Assembly: GCA_964416315.1 (NCBI GenBank)
Contig: CAYQDR010000041.1
Location: forward strand, 1-34,324
DNA length: 34,324 nucleotides
Origin: CAYQDR01 sp964416315
Lineage (GTDB): Bacteria; Methylomirabilota; Methylomirabilia; Rokubacteriales; DASRDR01
Direction: 5' to 3'
In this document: positions 28,166 through 34,324 of the stretch, piece by piece
How positions within the stretch are numbered: the stretch's first letter is position 1
How the letters are laid out: every line of letters starts with the position of its first letter
Program-made: the position numbers and the translations under genes
Notes under the pieces: model-generated
Database searches by the model: none
What the model saw: the letters and a program-made list of their open reading frames with translations, nothing else
What the model was told of the DNA's origin: nothing

Positions 28166-30514
28166 ATGGACCCGATGGCGGAGCGGGGCTTCGTCCTCAC
28201 GCCGACCTACCGGGTGGTCGCCGGGCAGCCCGAGGTGCACCTCCACGCCGTGCTCGAGACGGGCGAGCCGGCGCTCCTGATCGACGACCGCTTCCGCCCC
28301 TACTTCTTCGTCCGGGCGGCCGACGCCGACGCGCTCCGCCGCGCCCTGCCCGCGGCGCGCCTCGCGTCCACGACGCTCCGGACGTTCACGGGCAAGGCGG
28401 TCCTGCGGGTCGAGGTCACGGTGCCGGGCGACGTGCCGCCGGTGCGCGCCCGGCTCGCGGAGGCGGGGGTCGAGTGCTTCGAGGCCGACGTCCGCTTCGC
28501 CTACCGCTACCTGATCGACCGGGGGATCCGGGGCGCGTTCGCCGTCACCGGAGCGTTCGCGCGCCGGCCCGGCGTGGGCCGTGTCTACCGCGACCCGGAC
28601 CTCGCCCCGGCCGAGTTCACGCCGCGCCTCCGGGTGCTCTCGCTCGACGTCGAGACGAGCGCCGACGGCCAGCGGCTCTACTCGATCGCCGCGGCCGGCG
28701 CCGGCGGGGACCGGGTCTTCCTCGTCGGCCGCGGCGCCGTCGCGGCACCCGTCCCCCTCGAAGTCCGGCCGGACGAGGCCCAGTGCCTCGAGGCCTTCCT
28801 CGCGCACGTGCGCGCCGTGGACCCCGATGTCCTCACCGGCTGGAATGTCTGCGAGTTCGACGTGGGCGTGCTCCTGCGCTGCGCGCGGCGGGCGGGGCTC
28901 CGGCTCGCGCTCGGCCGGACGGACGACGAGGCGGAGATCCAGCGGGACCAGAGCTTCACCCGCGTCCCGCGGGTCGTCCTCGCCGGGCGCCAGGTGCTCG
29001 ACGGGCTGGCGCTGCTCCGGAGCGCCTTCGTCAAGCTCGACGACTACCGCCTGGAGACGGCGGCACGGGCGATCCTCGGCGAGGGGAAGCTCTTCGGCGG
29101 AGCGCATCGCGCGGCGCAGATCGAGGCGGCCTACCGCGACGACCCGGCGAGCCTCGTCGCCTACAACCTGCGCGACGCGCGGCTCGTCCTGGAGATCCTC
29201 GAGCGGACGGGGCTGGTCGAGCTGACGGTCCGGCGGAGCCTCCTGACCGGCATGCAGCTCGACCGCGTCGGGGCTCAGATCGCCGCCGTGGATTCGCTCT
29301 ACCTCGGCGCGCTCCGGGCGCGCGGGCGGGTGGCGCCGTCGGTGCGCGCCGGCCGGGAGGCGGAGGCCGCCGCGATCGCGGGCGGGCTCGTCCTCGACTC
29401 GGTGCCGGGTCTCTACCGGAACATCCTCGTCTTCGACTTCAAGAGCCTCTACCCGAGCCTCATCCGGACGTTCAACATCGATCCCGTCACGTACGTGCCG
29501 CCGGCGACGGCCGCGGCGCTGCCGGCCGACGCCCTGATCCGAACCCCCAGCGGGGCCTGCTTCGGCCGCGACGAGCCCGGCATCCTCCCGGAGCTGGTCG
29601 CCCGTCTGGCCGAGGAGCGGGCCCGGGCGCGGCGGGCCGGCGACCAGGTCGGCGCCCAGGCGACGAAGATCCTCATGAACTCGCTCTTCGGCGTGCTGGG
29701 CGCCTCCGCCTCGCGCCTCTTCTCCCCGGCCGTGGCGAACGCGATCACGACCGCCGGCCAGCACGTCATCCGGCTCGCGGCCGAGGCCGTGGCGCGCCGC
29801 GGCCATCGCGTCATCTACGGGGACACCGACTCGCTCTTCGTCGAGGTCGGCGAGCCGGAGCCGGCGCGCACGGCGGCGCTGGGCGAGGCGCTCCGCGACG
29901 CGATCGGCGCCGACGTCGCGGCGGCGATCACCCGCGAGTTCGGCTGCCGGAGCCACCTCGAGCTCGAGTTCGAGAAGGTCTACGCGCGGTTCTTCATGCC
30001 CGAGGTGCGGGGCGGCGAGACCGGGTCGAAGAAGCGCTACGCCGGGCTCGTGGGGGCCGAGCTGGAGCTGGTCGGCCTCGAGGCCGTGCGCCGCGACTGG
30101 AGCGAGGTCGCGCGCCGCCTCCAGCGGGAGCTCCTCGGCCGCGTGTTCCGGGACGAGCCGGTCGCCGACTTCATCCGGACGTTCGTCGCCGACCTCCGCG
30201 CGGGGCGCTACGACGCCGAGCTGGCCTACCGGAAGGCGATCCGGAAGCCGCTCGGCGCCTACACGAAGACGACGCCACCGCACGTGAAGGCCGCGCGGAA
30301 GCAGGCCGAGCCCGCCGGCCGGATCGTCGCCTACGTGATCACGCAGGCCGGGCCCGAGGCGGTCGGCGAGACGACCGCCCCGCCCGACTACGACCACTAC
30401 GTCACGCAGCAGCTCCGGCCGATCGCCGACCAAGTGCTCCGGTTCCTCGGCGAAGGCGACTTCGACGCGCTCGTCGGCGCGCGGCGCCAGCTCTCGCTCT
30501 TCGAGCCGTCGTAG
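28166..30514 (+). CDS. polB: Family B DNA polymerase (Pol II type)
   Basis: A 782-residue family B polymerase, close to the size of E. coli Pol II. Both activities look intact. Exonuclease: Asp161/Glu163 (LSLDVETS), Asp232 (NVCEFDVG), Tyr333/Asp337 (YNLRDARL). Polymerase: motif A Asp424 (FDFKSLYPSLI), motif B Lys501/Asn505 (KILMNSLFGVLG), motif C Asp553/Asp555 (YGDTDSLF). The last eight residues, QLSLFEPS, form a textbook sliding-clamp-binding motif (QLxLF), so it should act at replication forks, probably in repair or lesion bypass. A second ATG at 28175 is the alternative start; GAAGAT at 28162-28167 lies 7 bases before it and could be a degenerate -10 box. Long open frames in the other frames of this gene are shadows. 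It is monocistronic and followed by a hairpin near 30586-30605. Confidence 0.93.
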   Translation: MDPMAERGFVLTPTYRVVAGQPEVHLHAVLETGEPALLIDDRFRPYFFVRAADADALRRALPAARLASTTLRTFTGKAVLRVEVTVPGDVPPVRARLAEAGVECFEADVRFAYRYLIDRGIRGAFAVTGAFARRPGVGRVYRDPDLAPAEFTPRLRVLSLDVETSADGQRLYSIAAAGAGGDRVFLVGRGAVAAPVPLEVRPDEAQCLEAFLAHVRAVDPDVLTGWNVCEFDVGVLLRCARRAGLRLALGRTDDEAEIQRDQSFTRVPRVVLAGRQVLDGLALLRSAFVKLDDYRLETAARAILGEGKLFGGAHRAAQIEAAYRDDPASLVAYNLRDARLVLEILERTGLVELTVRRSLLTGMQLDRVGAQIAAVDSLYLGALRARGRVAPSVRAGREAEAAAIAGGLVLDSVPGLYRNILVFDFKSLYPSLIRTFNIDPVTYVPPATAAALPADALIRTPSGACFGRDEPGILPELVARLAEERARARRAGDQVGAQATKILMNSLFGVLGASASRLFSPAVANAITTAGQHVIRLAAEAVARRGHRVIYGDTDSLFVEVGEPEPARTAALGEALRDAIGADVAAAITREFGCRSHLELEFEKVYARFFMPEVRGGETGSKKRYAGLVGAELELVGLEAVRRDWSEVARRLQRELLGRVFRDEPVADFIRTFVADLRAGRYDAELAYRKAIRKPLGAYTKTTPPHVKAARKQAEPAGRIVAYVITQAGPEAVGETTAPPDYDHYVTQQLRPIADQVLRFLGEGDFDALVGARRQLSLFEPS

Positions 30515-30585
30515 GCCCTCCTGCCGCTCGGGGCCCTTCTCGAGGCGGCCCATGACGCGTGATACTCTGCATCCTCCTCCCCCAC

Positions 30586-30605
30586 GCTAGGCTAGGTGGG
30601 ATGCC
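30586..30605 (+). terminator. Possible polB terminator hairpin
   Basis: CCCAC and GTGGG arms, extended by CTA/TAG with one bulged base, about 70 bases after the polB stop. No T-run, so the terminator role is uncertain. Confidence 0.35.
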
Positions 30606-30641
30606 GCGGCCTTGCAATCGGGTGAGTCCTTGAAGCAGCCA

Positions 30642-30681
30642 TGGGAAAACCCTGAGGAGGCCAGTGGGAAAATACCTGAGG
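30642..30681. repeat. Short direct repeat in polB/MFS intergenic region
   Basis: TGGGAAAACCCTGAGG (30642-30657) and TGGGAAAATACCTGAGG (30665-30681) are near-identical with a 23-base period. The rest of the 30515-30748 interval holds no convincing gene. Confidence 0.45.
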
Positions 30682-30748
30682 GACCGAGGCGGGTGCCGTG
30701 AGGTCGCGCCGATACAGCGGGCCAGACGGAGCCAGGCAGACCCTCCGG

Positions 30749-32008
30749 TCACGGCCCGCGGCGCTCCCCGCCCGGCGGTCCGGCGCGCAGGGCCATCCCG
30801 CACCCGGCCCCCGCCAGGCAGACCCCGGTCGCAATCAGGAAGAGCGCGCGGGTGGAGCCTGTCGCGTCCAGCGTGAGGCCGATCACGAGGTCGCCGAGGG
30901 CCGCGGTGCCGTAGCCCACGGCGTTCATCACGCCGATCCCCGTCCCCAGCATCCCGCGGCCGAGCAGCGCGGCGCAGAGCGCCGAGTAGGAGGAGACGGG
31001 CCCGAAGACCAGGAACCCCGCGAGGAACAGGAGCGCGACGCCGAGCGCCCGCTGATCGGTCGGGACGAAGAAGATCACGAGCGCCGTGGCGGCGGCCGGG
31101 AGGAGGAACCACACGATCAGGCGCGGGTGGTCCGCGTGGAGGAGCCGGTCGGCGCCGTAGCCGGCGGCGAGCGCCCCGAGGGCCATCCCGAGGGGGAGCG
31201 CCAGCGTGATCCAGGCGGCCGTCGGATCCTCCCGCCACCCCGCCCCGAGGAAGTGCACGGGCACCCACACGAGGAGCGAGAGCCGCGCCCAGTTGGTGAA
31301 GCCGAAGCCGACGCACGCGAGCAGGAAGCGGCGATCCGCCAGCACGCCGTGGACCCGCTCGAGGAGCGCGCCCCCGGCGTCCCGCTCGCGCGCCGCCTCG
31401 GACCCCTCGCCCGGCGGGGCGAAGCCCTCCTCGTCCGGCTGCTCGCGGACCAGCCAGACGAAGGCGAGCGCGCCGAGCGGCATGAGGAGGACGGGCAGCC
31501 GGAAGACCCAGACCCAGGACAGGGTGGCGAGGACCGCGATCGCGAGGGCGAAGGTGAGCACCGACGCGAGCCCCGCCCCGAAGTTGAAGACGCCGAACGC
31601 CTCGCCGCGCTCGCGCGGCCCCCACCAGTTCGCGATCAGCCGGCTGGCCGGCGCGTACCCGAGCGACTGCGCCGCGTTGTTGAGCGACCACAGGAGGAGG
31701 AGCGCCCAGAACCCCTGGCCGACGCTCACGAGCCAGTTCAGGAGGCACGAGAGCCACGCGCCGAGCGCCACCAGGCGGCGGCCGCCGAACCGGTCGCCGA
31801 GGTGCCCGCTCGCGATCTGGCTCGCGCCGTAGCAGACGAGGCCCGTCCCGCTGATCCAGCCGATCTGGGTGTTGCTGAGGCCCACGTCCTCCGCGAGCCC
31901 CTTGATCGCCCAGCCGAAGTTCTGCCGCCCGGTGTAGTAGAAGAGGTAGCAGACGCTCGTGGCGACGAGGACGCGCCACTGGGCGCGGCGGAACGACGCG
32001 GGGCTCAC
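30749..32008 (-). CDS. MFS transporter, organophosphate/glycerol-3-phosphate (GlpT-like) type
   Basis: A 419-residue twelve-helix permease starting at GTG 32008. The N-terminal region VATSVCYLFYYTGRQNFGWA, then GLSNTQIGWISGTGLVCYG and ASGHLGDRFGGRRLVALG (the helix 2-3 loop signature), resembles the organophosphate:phosphate antiporters such as GlpT and UhpT. A central hydrophilic loop of about 40 residues (PPGEGSEAARERDAGG) divides the two six-helix halves. GPVSSYSALCAALLGRGMLG and GTGIGVMNAVGYG in the second half also fit that group. The substrate is not known; phosphorylated sugars or glycerol-3-phosphate would be exchanged for phosphate if the assignment is right. No neighbouring metabolic gene helps. 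The 130 bases upstream (32009-32138) contain no clear promoter or gene. Confidence 0.85.
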   Translation of the reverse strand: MSPASFRRAQWRVLVATSVCYLFYYTGRQNFGWAIKGLAEDVGLSNTQIGWISGTGLVCYGASQIASGHLGDRFGGRRLVALGAWLSCLLNWLVSVGQGFWALLLLWSLNNAAQSLGYAPASRLIANWWGPRERGEAFGVFNFGAGLASVLTFALAIAVLATLSWVWVFRLPVLLMPLGALAFVWLVREQPDEEGFAPPGEGSEAARERDAGGALLERVHGVLADRRFLLACVGFGFTNWARLSLLVWVPVHFLGAGWREDPTAAWITLALPLGMALGALAAGYGADRLLHADHPRLIVWFLLPAAATALVIFFVPTDQRALGVALLFLAGFLVFGPVSSYSALCAALLGRGMLGTGIGVMNAVGYGTAALGDLVIGLTLDATGSTRALFLIATGVCLAGAGCGMALRAGPPGGERRGP

Positions 32009-32138
32009 GCGCCGGCGACCCGACCCCGGCCGGCTAGCACCGACGGCCGTCGCGGTGACACGACGTCAGCCGGACCCAGGCAAGGGATCGGGTGCGTCAA
32101 GGAACGGTTGGATCAGGTCGGCGCCCCTTCACTGCGAC

Positions 32139-32504
32139 CTACGCCTTCACGTTGAAGAAGATCTCGCGCGACCTGTGACGCCCATCGATGCTCGCCCGGC
32201 CCGTGGCCACCAGGACGTAGAGCATTGTCAGCGCGGCCAGATGCGAGGGCACGAGGCGCCGGCTTCTCGAACGGGTGAAGACGATCTTTGCCGTCAACCC
32301 CTGCTGGCCGCGAAGCCGACGGTACAGTCGGTCGACGGCAGACCTACCGACAAGGTTGAAGTTCCCCGCATCCCGTTTCCGGATGGAGACGGACATGACG
32401 AAGTACTGCCGCGCGCTCGACAGGATGTAGTAATGCTGGCGCTTGCCTTGCACTTCTCCGTGGAAACGCAAGCCGGTCGTCAGGGTCTTGACACTCAGCC
32501 TCAT
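32139..32504 (-). CDS. Small basic protein of unknown family
   Basis: A 121-residue, strongly basic protein that I do not recognise. It starts at ATG 32504 with a G-rich ribosome site (GGGGGAG) five bases upstream. It reads TTGLRFHGEVQGKRQHYYIL, MSVSIRKRDAGNF, YRRLRGQQGLTAKIVF and RSRSRRLVPSHLAALTMLYV before ending SREIFFNVKA. The mix of beta-like and helical segments with many Arg and Lys suggests nucleic-acid or phage-DNA contact. No membrane or signal segment. It lies 63 bases downstream of a phage-like fragment in the same direction, so both may derive from a mobile element. Function unknown; coding status rests on the ribosome site and length. Confidence 0.6.
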   Translation of the reverse strand: MRLSVKTLTTGLRFHGEVQGKRQHYYILSSARQYFVMSVSIRKRDAGNFNLVGRSAVDRLYRRLRGQQGLTAKIVFTRSRSRRLVPSHLAALTMLYVLVATGRASIDGRHRSREIFFNVKA

Positions 32505-32567
32505 CAGGCTCCCCCCGCTCGACTCGCAACTCCTGCCCGGATCACGGGATGGCTGACCAACCCCATG

Positions 32568-32927
32568 TCAGGCCCCCGGTTCCCGTGCGGGAGGTTGAAC
32601 CGAGCAGTCGATCCGTCGGCCACCGTAGGTCTTGCGAATGCGACGCGTCACGGGCCGGGTCAGCCACCCGAGTGCCCGGACCGCCGCATAGTAGGGGCGC
32701 CGCAAGACGAATTCGTGCTCCGTCATCAGCATCAGGAAGCACCGGTCCGCCTGCGCGCGCGAGAGCGGCAGGTCATCGGGCAGGAACTGATACAGGGCGT
32801 CGTGGACGAGGGATGCGTAGTAGGTCTTGGGCCGTCCAGTCGGGACATACACGACCCCGTCCGGGGTCCCGAGCAGGGCGTCGAACAGGCAGACCTTGGG
32901 CGTGCAGCCGTCCCACGCGTAACCCTT
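32568..32927 (-). pseudogene. Phage-like (DUF1353-like) gene fragment lacking a start
   Basis: On the minus strand one frame from 32927 reads KGYAWDGCTPKVCLF, LLGTPDGVVYVPTGRPKTYY and ASLVHDALYQFLPDDLPLSR, then AQADRCFLMLMTEHEF, to a stop at 32568. The VHDALYQF...LSRAQADR.F pattern resembles DUF1353-like phage proteins. No start codon precedes the conserved WDGCTPK block in this frame; the first in-frame GTG (32852) lies downstream of it and would give a 94-residue truncated protein. Upstream, another frame (from 33096) reads plausibly as MPPVESFVNGMNDGMLPWWR, so a frameshift or fusion may have destroyed the gene. Family match is tentative. Confidence 0.5.
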
Positions 32928-33104
32928 GCAGGCCCTCGGCCTTGCGGTCCACCGCCTCGGCGGCGGCCATCACCTCGTGCCTGACCTGCGCCGGCGCGAT
33001 CGTGCGCCACCAGGGCAACATGCCGTCGTTCATTCCGTTGACGAAGCTCTCGACCGGCGGCATCGTCACCACACCACCAGCACGCTCAGCCGGCAACGCT
33101 CGCG

Positions 33105-33389
33105 CTAGCCGGCGCGCGCCGCCTTGGCGCGGGGACGCGTCGAGCGCGTGGTGAGACGGCGCGAGTAGCGCTCGGCGTAAGCATCAAGAAGCCGCCGGAT
33201 CATGCGCTGGTATTGCGTATTGTGCTTCCGCGCCTCGCCCTTGAAGAACTCCACGCTGCGCTTGCTCAGGGCGATGGTCACCTTGACCCCTTCGTCGCGA
33301 AAAACCAGCTCCTCTGGGCGAGGAAGGAAGTCAGTAACGACCTTGAGCTTACCGAGTGGTTCGTCGGTGTATCTGATTCTCGCGCTCAT
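33105..33389 (-). CDS. brnA: BrnA-type antitoxin
   Basis: A 94-residue antitoxin starting at ATG 33389, inside the end of the toxin gene (41-base overlap with 33349-33389). The C-terminal half has a ribbon-helix-helix pattern: GVKVTIALSKRSVEFFKGEA then YQRMIRRLLDAYAERY. The N-terminal half (TDEPLGKLKVVTDFLPRPEELV) would hold the toxin. The tail is very basic. Toxin-first order and overlap are usual for brnTA operons. It should bind the palindrome at 33683-33700 and autorepress. Confidence 0.8.
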   Translation of the reverse strand: MSARIRYTDEPLGKLKVVTDFLPRPEELVFRDEGVKVTIALSKRSVEFFKGEARKHNTQYQRMIRRLLDAYAERYSRRLTTRSTRPRAKAARAG

Positions 33390-33651
33390 AGACTTGTCTT
33401 CCCCTGCGCCAGTACCCGGCGCCGAAAATGCGAATCACGTCCGCGCGGAACGTGAACCGAACCGTGAGGACACCACCCTCAACCCAGCCGAAGCAGTAGT
33501 ATCGCTCTTCACCCGAGCTGTGCGACCGGTCCTCTGCAATGACGCGGCGCGGGTCAGCGAAGGCGAACTGCGCCTTGGCGAAGGAGACCCCGTGCTTCTT
33601 CTGGTTCTCCTGGTCCTTGCCCGAGTCCCACTCGAACCGGGCCGCCGCCAT
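33349..33651 (-). CDS. brnT: BrnT-type ribonuclease toxin
   Basis: A 100-residue toxin of the BrnT family, a RelE-fold ribonuclease. The signature N-terminus ARFEWDSGKDQENQKKHGVS (FEWD..K...N..KHG) is unmistakable, followed by DPRRVIAEDRSHSSGEERYY and the strand GVLTVRFTFRADVIRIFGAG. The last helix RRGRQVYEREN matches the usual RRxRxxYE end. It looks intact. Start ATG 33651, with TAGCGT six bases before it as a possible -10 box and no ribosome site. It is upstream of brnA and overlaps it, as usual for the family. Confidence 0.88.
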   Translation of the reverse strand: MAAARFEWDSGKDQENQKKHGVSFAKAQFAFADPRRVIAEDRSHSSGEERYYCFGWVEGGVLTVRFTFRADVIRIFGAGYWRRGRQVYERENQIHRRTTR

Positions 33652-33682
33652 CGATAGACGCTACCACGGATCTGGCAAAGAA

Positions 33683-33700
33683 GCCATATATGCGTATGGC
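33683..33700. promoter_or_regulatory. brnTA operator-like palindrome
   Basis: GCCATA (33683-33688) and TATGGC (33695-33700) are perfect inverted arms around TATGCG, about 32 bases before the brnT start. AT-rich in a GC-rich background, fitting BrnA autorepression. Confidence 0.55.
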
Positions 33701-33702
33701 TA

Positions 33703-33966
33703 CTACCCTCGCCGCTCCAGCCACAACCAGGCCCCCAACGCCCCCAGGATGAGGACGGCCGGGACGCTGACCCACAGCGGTATCTCGGCACCCCCCGCCC
33801 TCACCTCCACCCGGAAGAGGAGTCGAAGCAGCTGCGCGAGGGCCATCAGCCAGAACACGATCGCCGCGACGAGCGACGCCTGCTTCTTCACCTCGGCGCT
33901 CGTCCTGTCCGCCTGACGATCGGGCGCTGGGCGGCCGGCAAAGTCGGTTCGCTCAGGTCGCTGCAC
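33703..33966 (-). CDS. Small two-helix membrane protein
   Basis: An 87-residue protein from GTG 33966. After a hydrophilic N-terminus (RPAPDRQADRTSAEVKK) come two hydrophobic helices, SLVAAIVFWLMALAQLLRLL and LWVSVPAVLILGALGAWLWL, linked by a short loop, ending ERRG. It should sit in the inner membrane as a hairpin. No family recognised; small membrane proteins next to toxin loci may be unrelated. The frame extends further upstream (to 34113), but that part is arginine-rich and unlike a membrane-protein N-terminus, so the shorter start is preferred. No clear ribosome site. Confidence 0.55.
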   Translation of the reverse strand: MQRPERTDFAGRPAPDRQADRTSAEVKKQASLVAAIVFWLMALAQLLRLLFRVEVRAGGAEIPLWVSVPAVLILGALGAWLWLERRG

Positions 33967-34036
33967 TCCACCCGACGACGACCTTTTCCCGAGTCGCCTT
34001 CGCCGGAACGCCGCGCAGACCGTCCTTGCGTCGATC

Positions 34037-34052
34037 CTCAAGAGTACTTGAG
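34037..34052. other. Interrupted palindrome upstream of small membrane protein gene
   Basis: CTCAAG and CTTGAG are perfect six-base inverted arms around AGTA, about 70 bases before the preferred start of the small membrane protein. Possible operator; nothing else supports it. Confidence 0.3.
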
Positions 34053-34286
34053 CGACTTGGTCTCGAAGGTGGGCGCAGCAATCCACTAAGTGTCGCCCGC
34101 CTTCGACCTGCATGACAGCGCGAACACAGCGGAGTTTCGCAGGCTATCTCGCCCGGCTGTGGTGTTGGCTCGAGCGTGGTATCGCCTGGTTGGGCGCGGG
34201 CTTGGGGTGAACGAGCCGCATGCTTCCGAGTGCCTTGGGGCTGCGCTCGCCTCGTCACCGGTTGAACGATAAGGGCTCGTAAGACA

Positions 34287-34303
34287 ATAAATGGACGATT
34301 TAT
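34287..34303. promoter_or_regulatory. AT-rich inverted repeat at the right edge
   Basis: ATAAAT (34287-34292) and ATTTAT (34298-34303) around GGACG. It resembles in kind the AT-rich symmetrical sites before toxin-antitoxin and DUF4143 genes in this window and may precede a gene that starts at or beyond the edge (an ATG at 34291 opens a frame to the end). Between 34114 and 34286 no gene is convincing. Confidence 0.35.
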
Positions 34304-34324
34304 CGTCGGCGGCTGGGATGGATG

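Noticed and set aside
26262..28280. A 672-codon plus-strand frame opposite the MshEN gene
   Set aside because: Leu/Arg/Pro repeats mirror the antisense of the coiled-coil repeats; no domain is visible.
28013..30553. An 846-codon open frame on the minus strand opposite polB, and a 799-codon frame in a second plus frame
   Set aside because: Their translations are Arg/Gly/Pro/Asp-rich with no motifs, while the polB frame carries every exonuclease and polymerase motif. They follow from G/C-biased third codon positions.
34090..34272. A 60-codon plus-strand frame near the right edge
   Set aside because: No ribosome site, no recognisable features; likely chance.

Overview
The window is very GC-rich bacterial DNA. 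Codons are strongly G/C-biased at the third position, GTG starts are frequent, genes are packed tightly, and several genes have AGGAGG-type ribosome sites. Other genes have a TANNNT -10 box 6 to 9 bases before the start codon, which suggests (near-)leaderless mRNAs. Gene content is that of a free-living heterotroph: leucine-type isomerase, homoserine dehydrogenase, methionine sulfoxide reductase, an intradiol dioxygenase and a family B polymerase. The style recalls uncultured soil lineages such as Rokubacteria/Methylomirabilota, but that placement is only an inference. No rRNA, tRNA, CRISPR array or complete insertion sequence was seen.

Layout. 31-2444 (-): an AAA/DUF4143 ATPase overlapping a gene for a nuclease-fold-like protein, preceded by tandem 13-base repeats. 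2774-3745 (+): DUF4349 membrane protein. 3755-5573 (-): orphan E1-alpha dehydrogenase subunit and Tat-exported intradiol dioxygenase. 5585-6269 (-): intact VapBC with a clear promoter. 6298-9407 (-): acetolactate-synthase-like enzyme, homoserine dehydrogenase, EthD-like protein. 9420-12864 (+): aldehyde dehydrogenase-leuC-leuD operon. 12879-14507 (+): second DUF4143 ATPase, then a Phd antitoxin joined by a deletion to the tail of its RelE-type toxin. 14520-17956 (-): MoxR/chelatase-type ATPase and VWA protein. 18046-20373 (+): MFS transporter and enolase-superfamily enzyme. 20426-21849 (-): MsrB and aldo/keto reductase. 22005-23404 (+): FKBP isomerase and DinB-like protein. 23428-23756: a decayed VapBC-like locus. 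23764-25621 (+): a phosphatase / DUF3090 / SCO1664 cassette. 25622-26407: a hairpin-rich repeat and an internally deleted FAD oxidoreductase. 26562-28052 (-): MshEN-type repeats fused to a long coiled coil, divergent from a complete PolB (28166-30514, +). 30749-34113 (-): OPA-type MFS transporter, an unknown basic protein, a start-less phage-like fragment, BrnTA and a small membrane protein.

Three features stand out. (1) The three-gene cassette at 23764-25621, known mainly from Actinobacteria next to mycothiol genes, appears here alone and translationally linked. (2) The 26562-28052 protein has four consecutive MshE-type half-motifs (candidate cyclic-di-GMP reader) and a 35-residue-period coiled coil, but no secretion ATPase. 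(3) Toxin-antitoxin loci are numerous: two intact (VapBC, BrnTA) and two decayed. Together with the deleted FAD oxidoreductase this shows repeated small-deletion decay. Both DUF4143 ATPases, vapBC, phd, the decayed vapBC and brnTA all have AT-rich symmetrical elements at their 5' ends, standing out from the GC-rich background and suggesting autoregulation.
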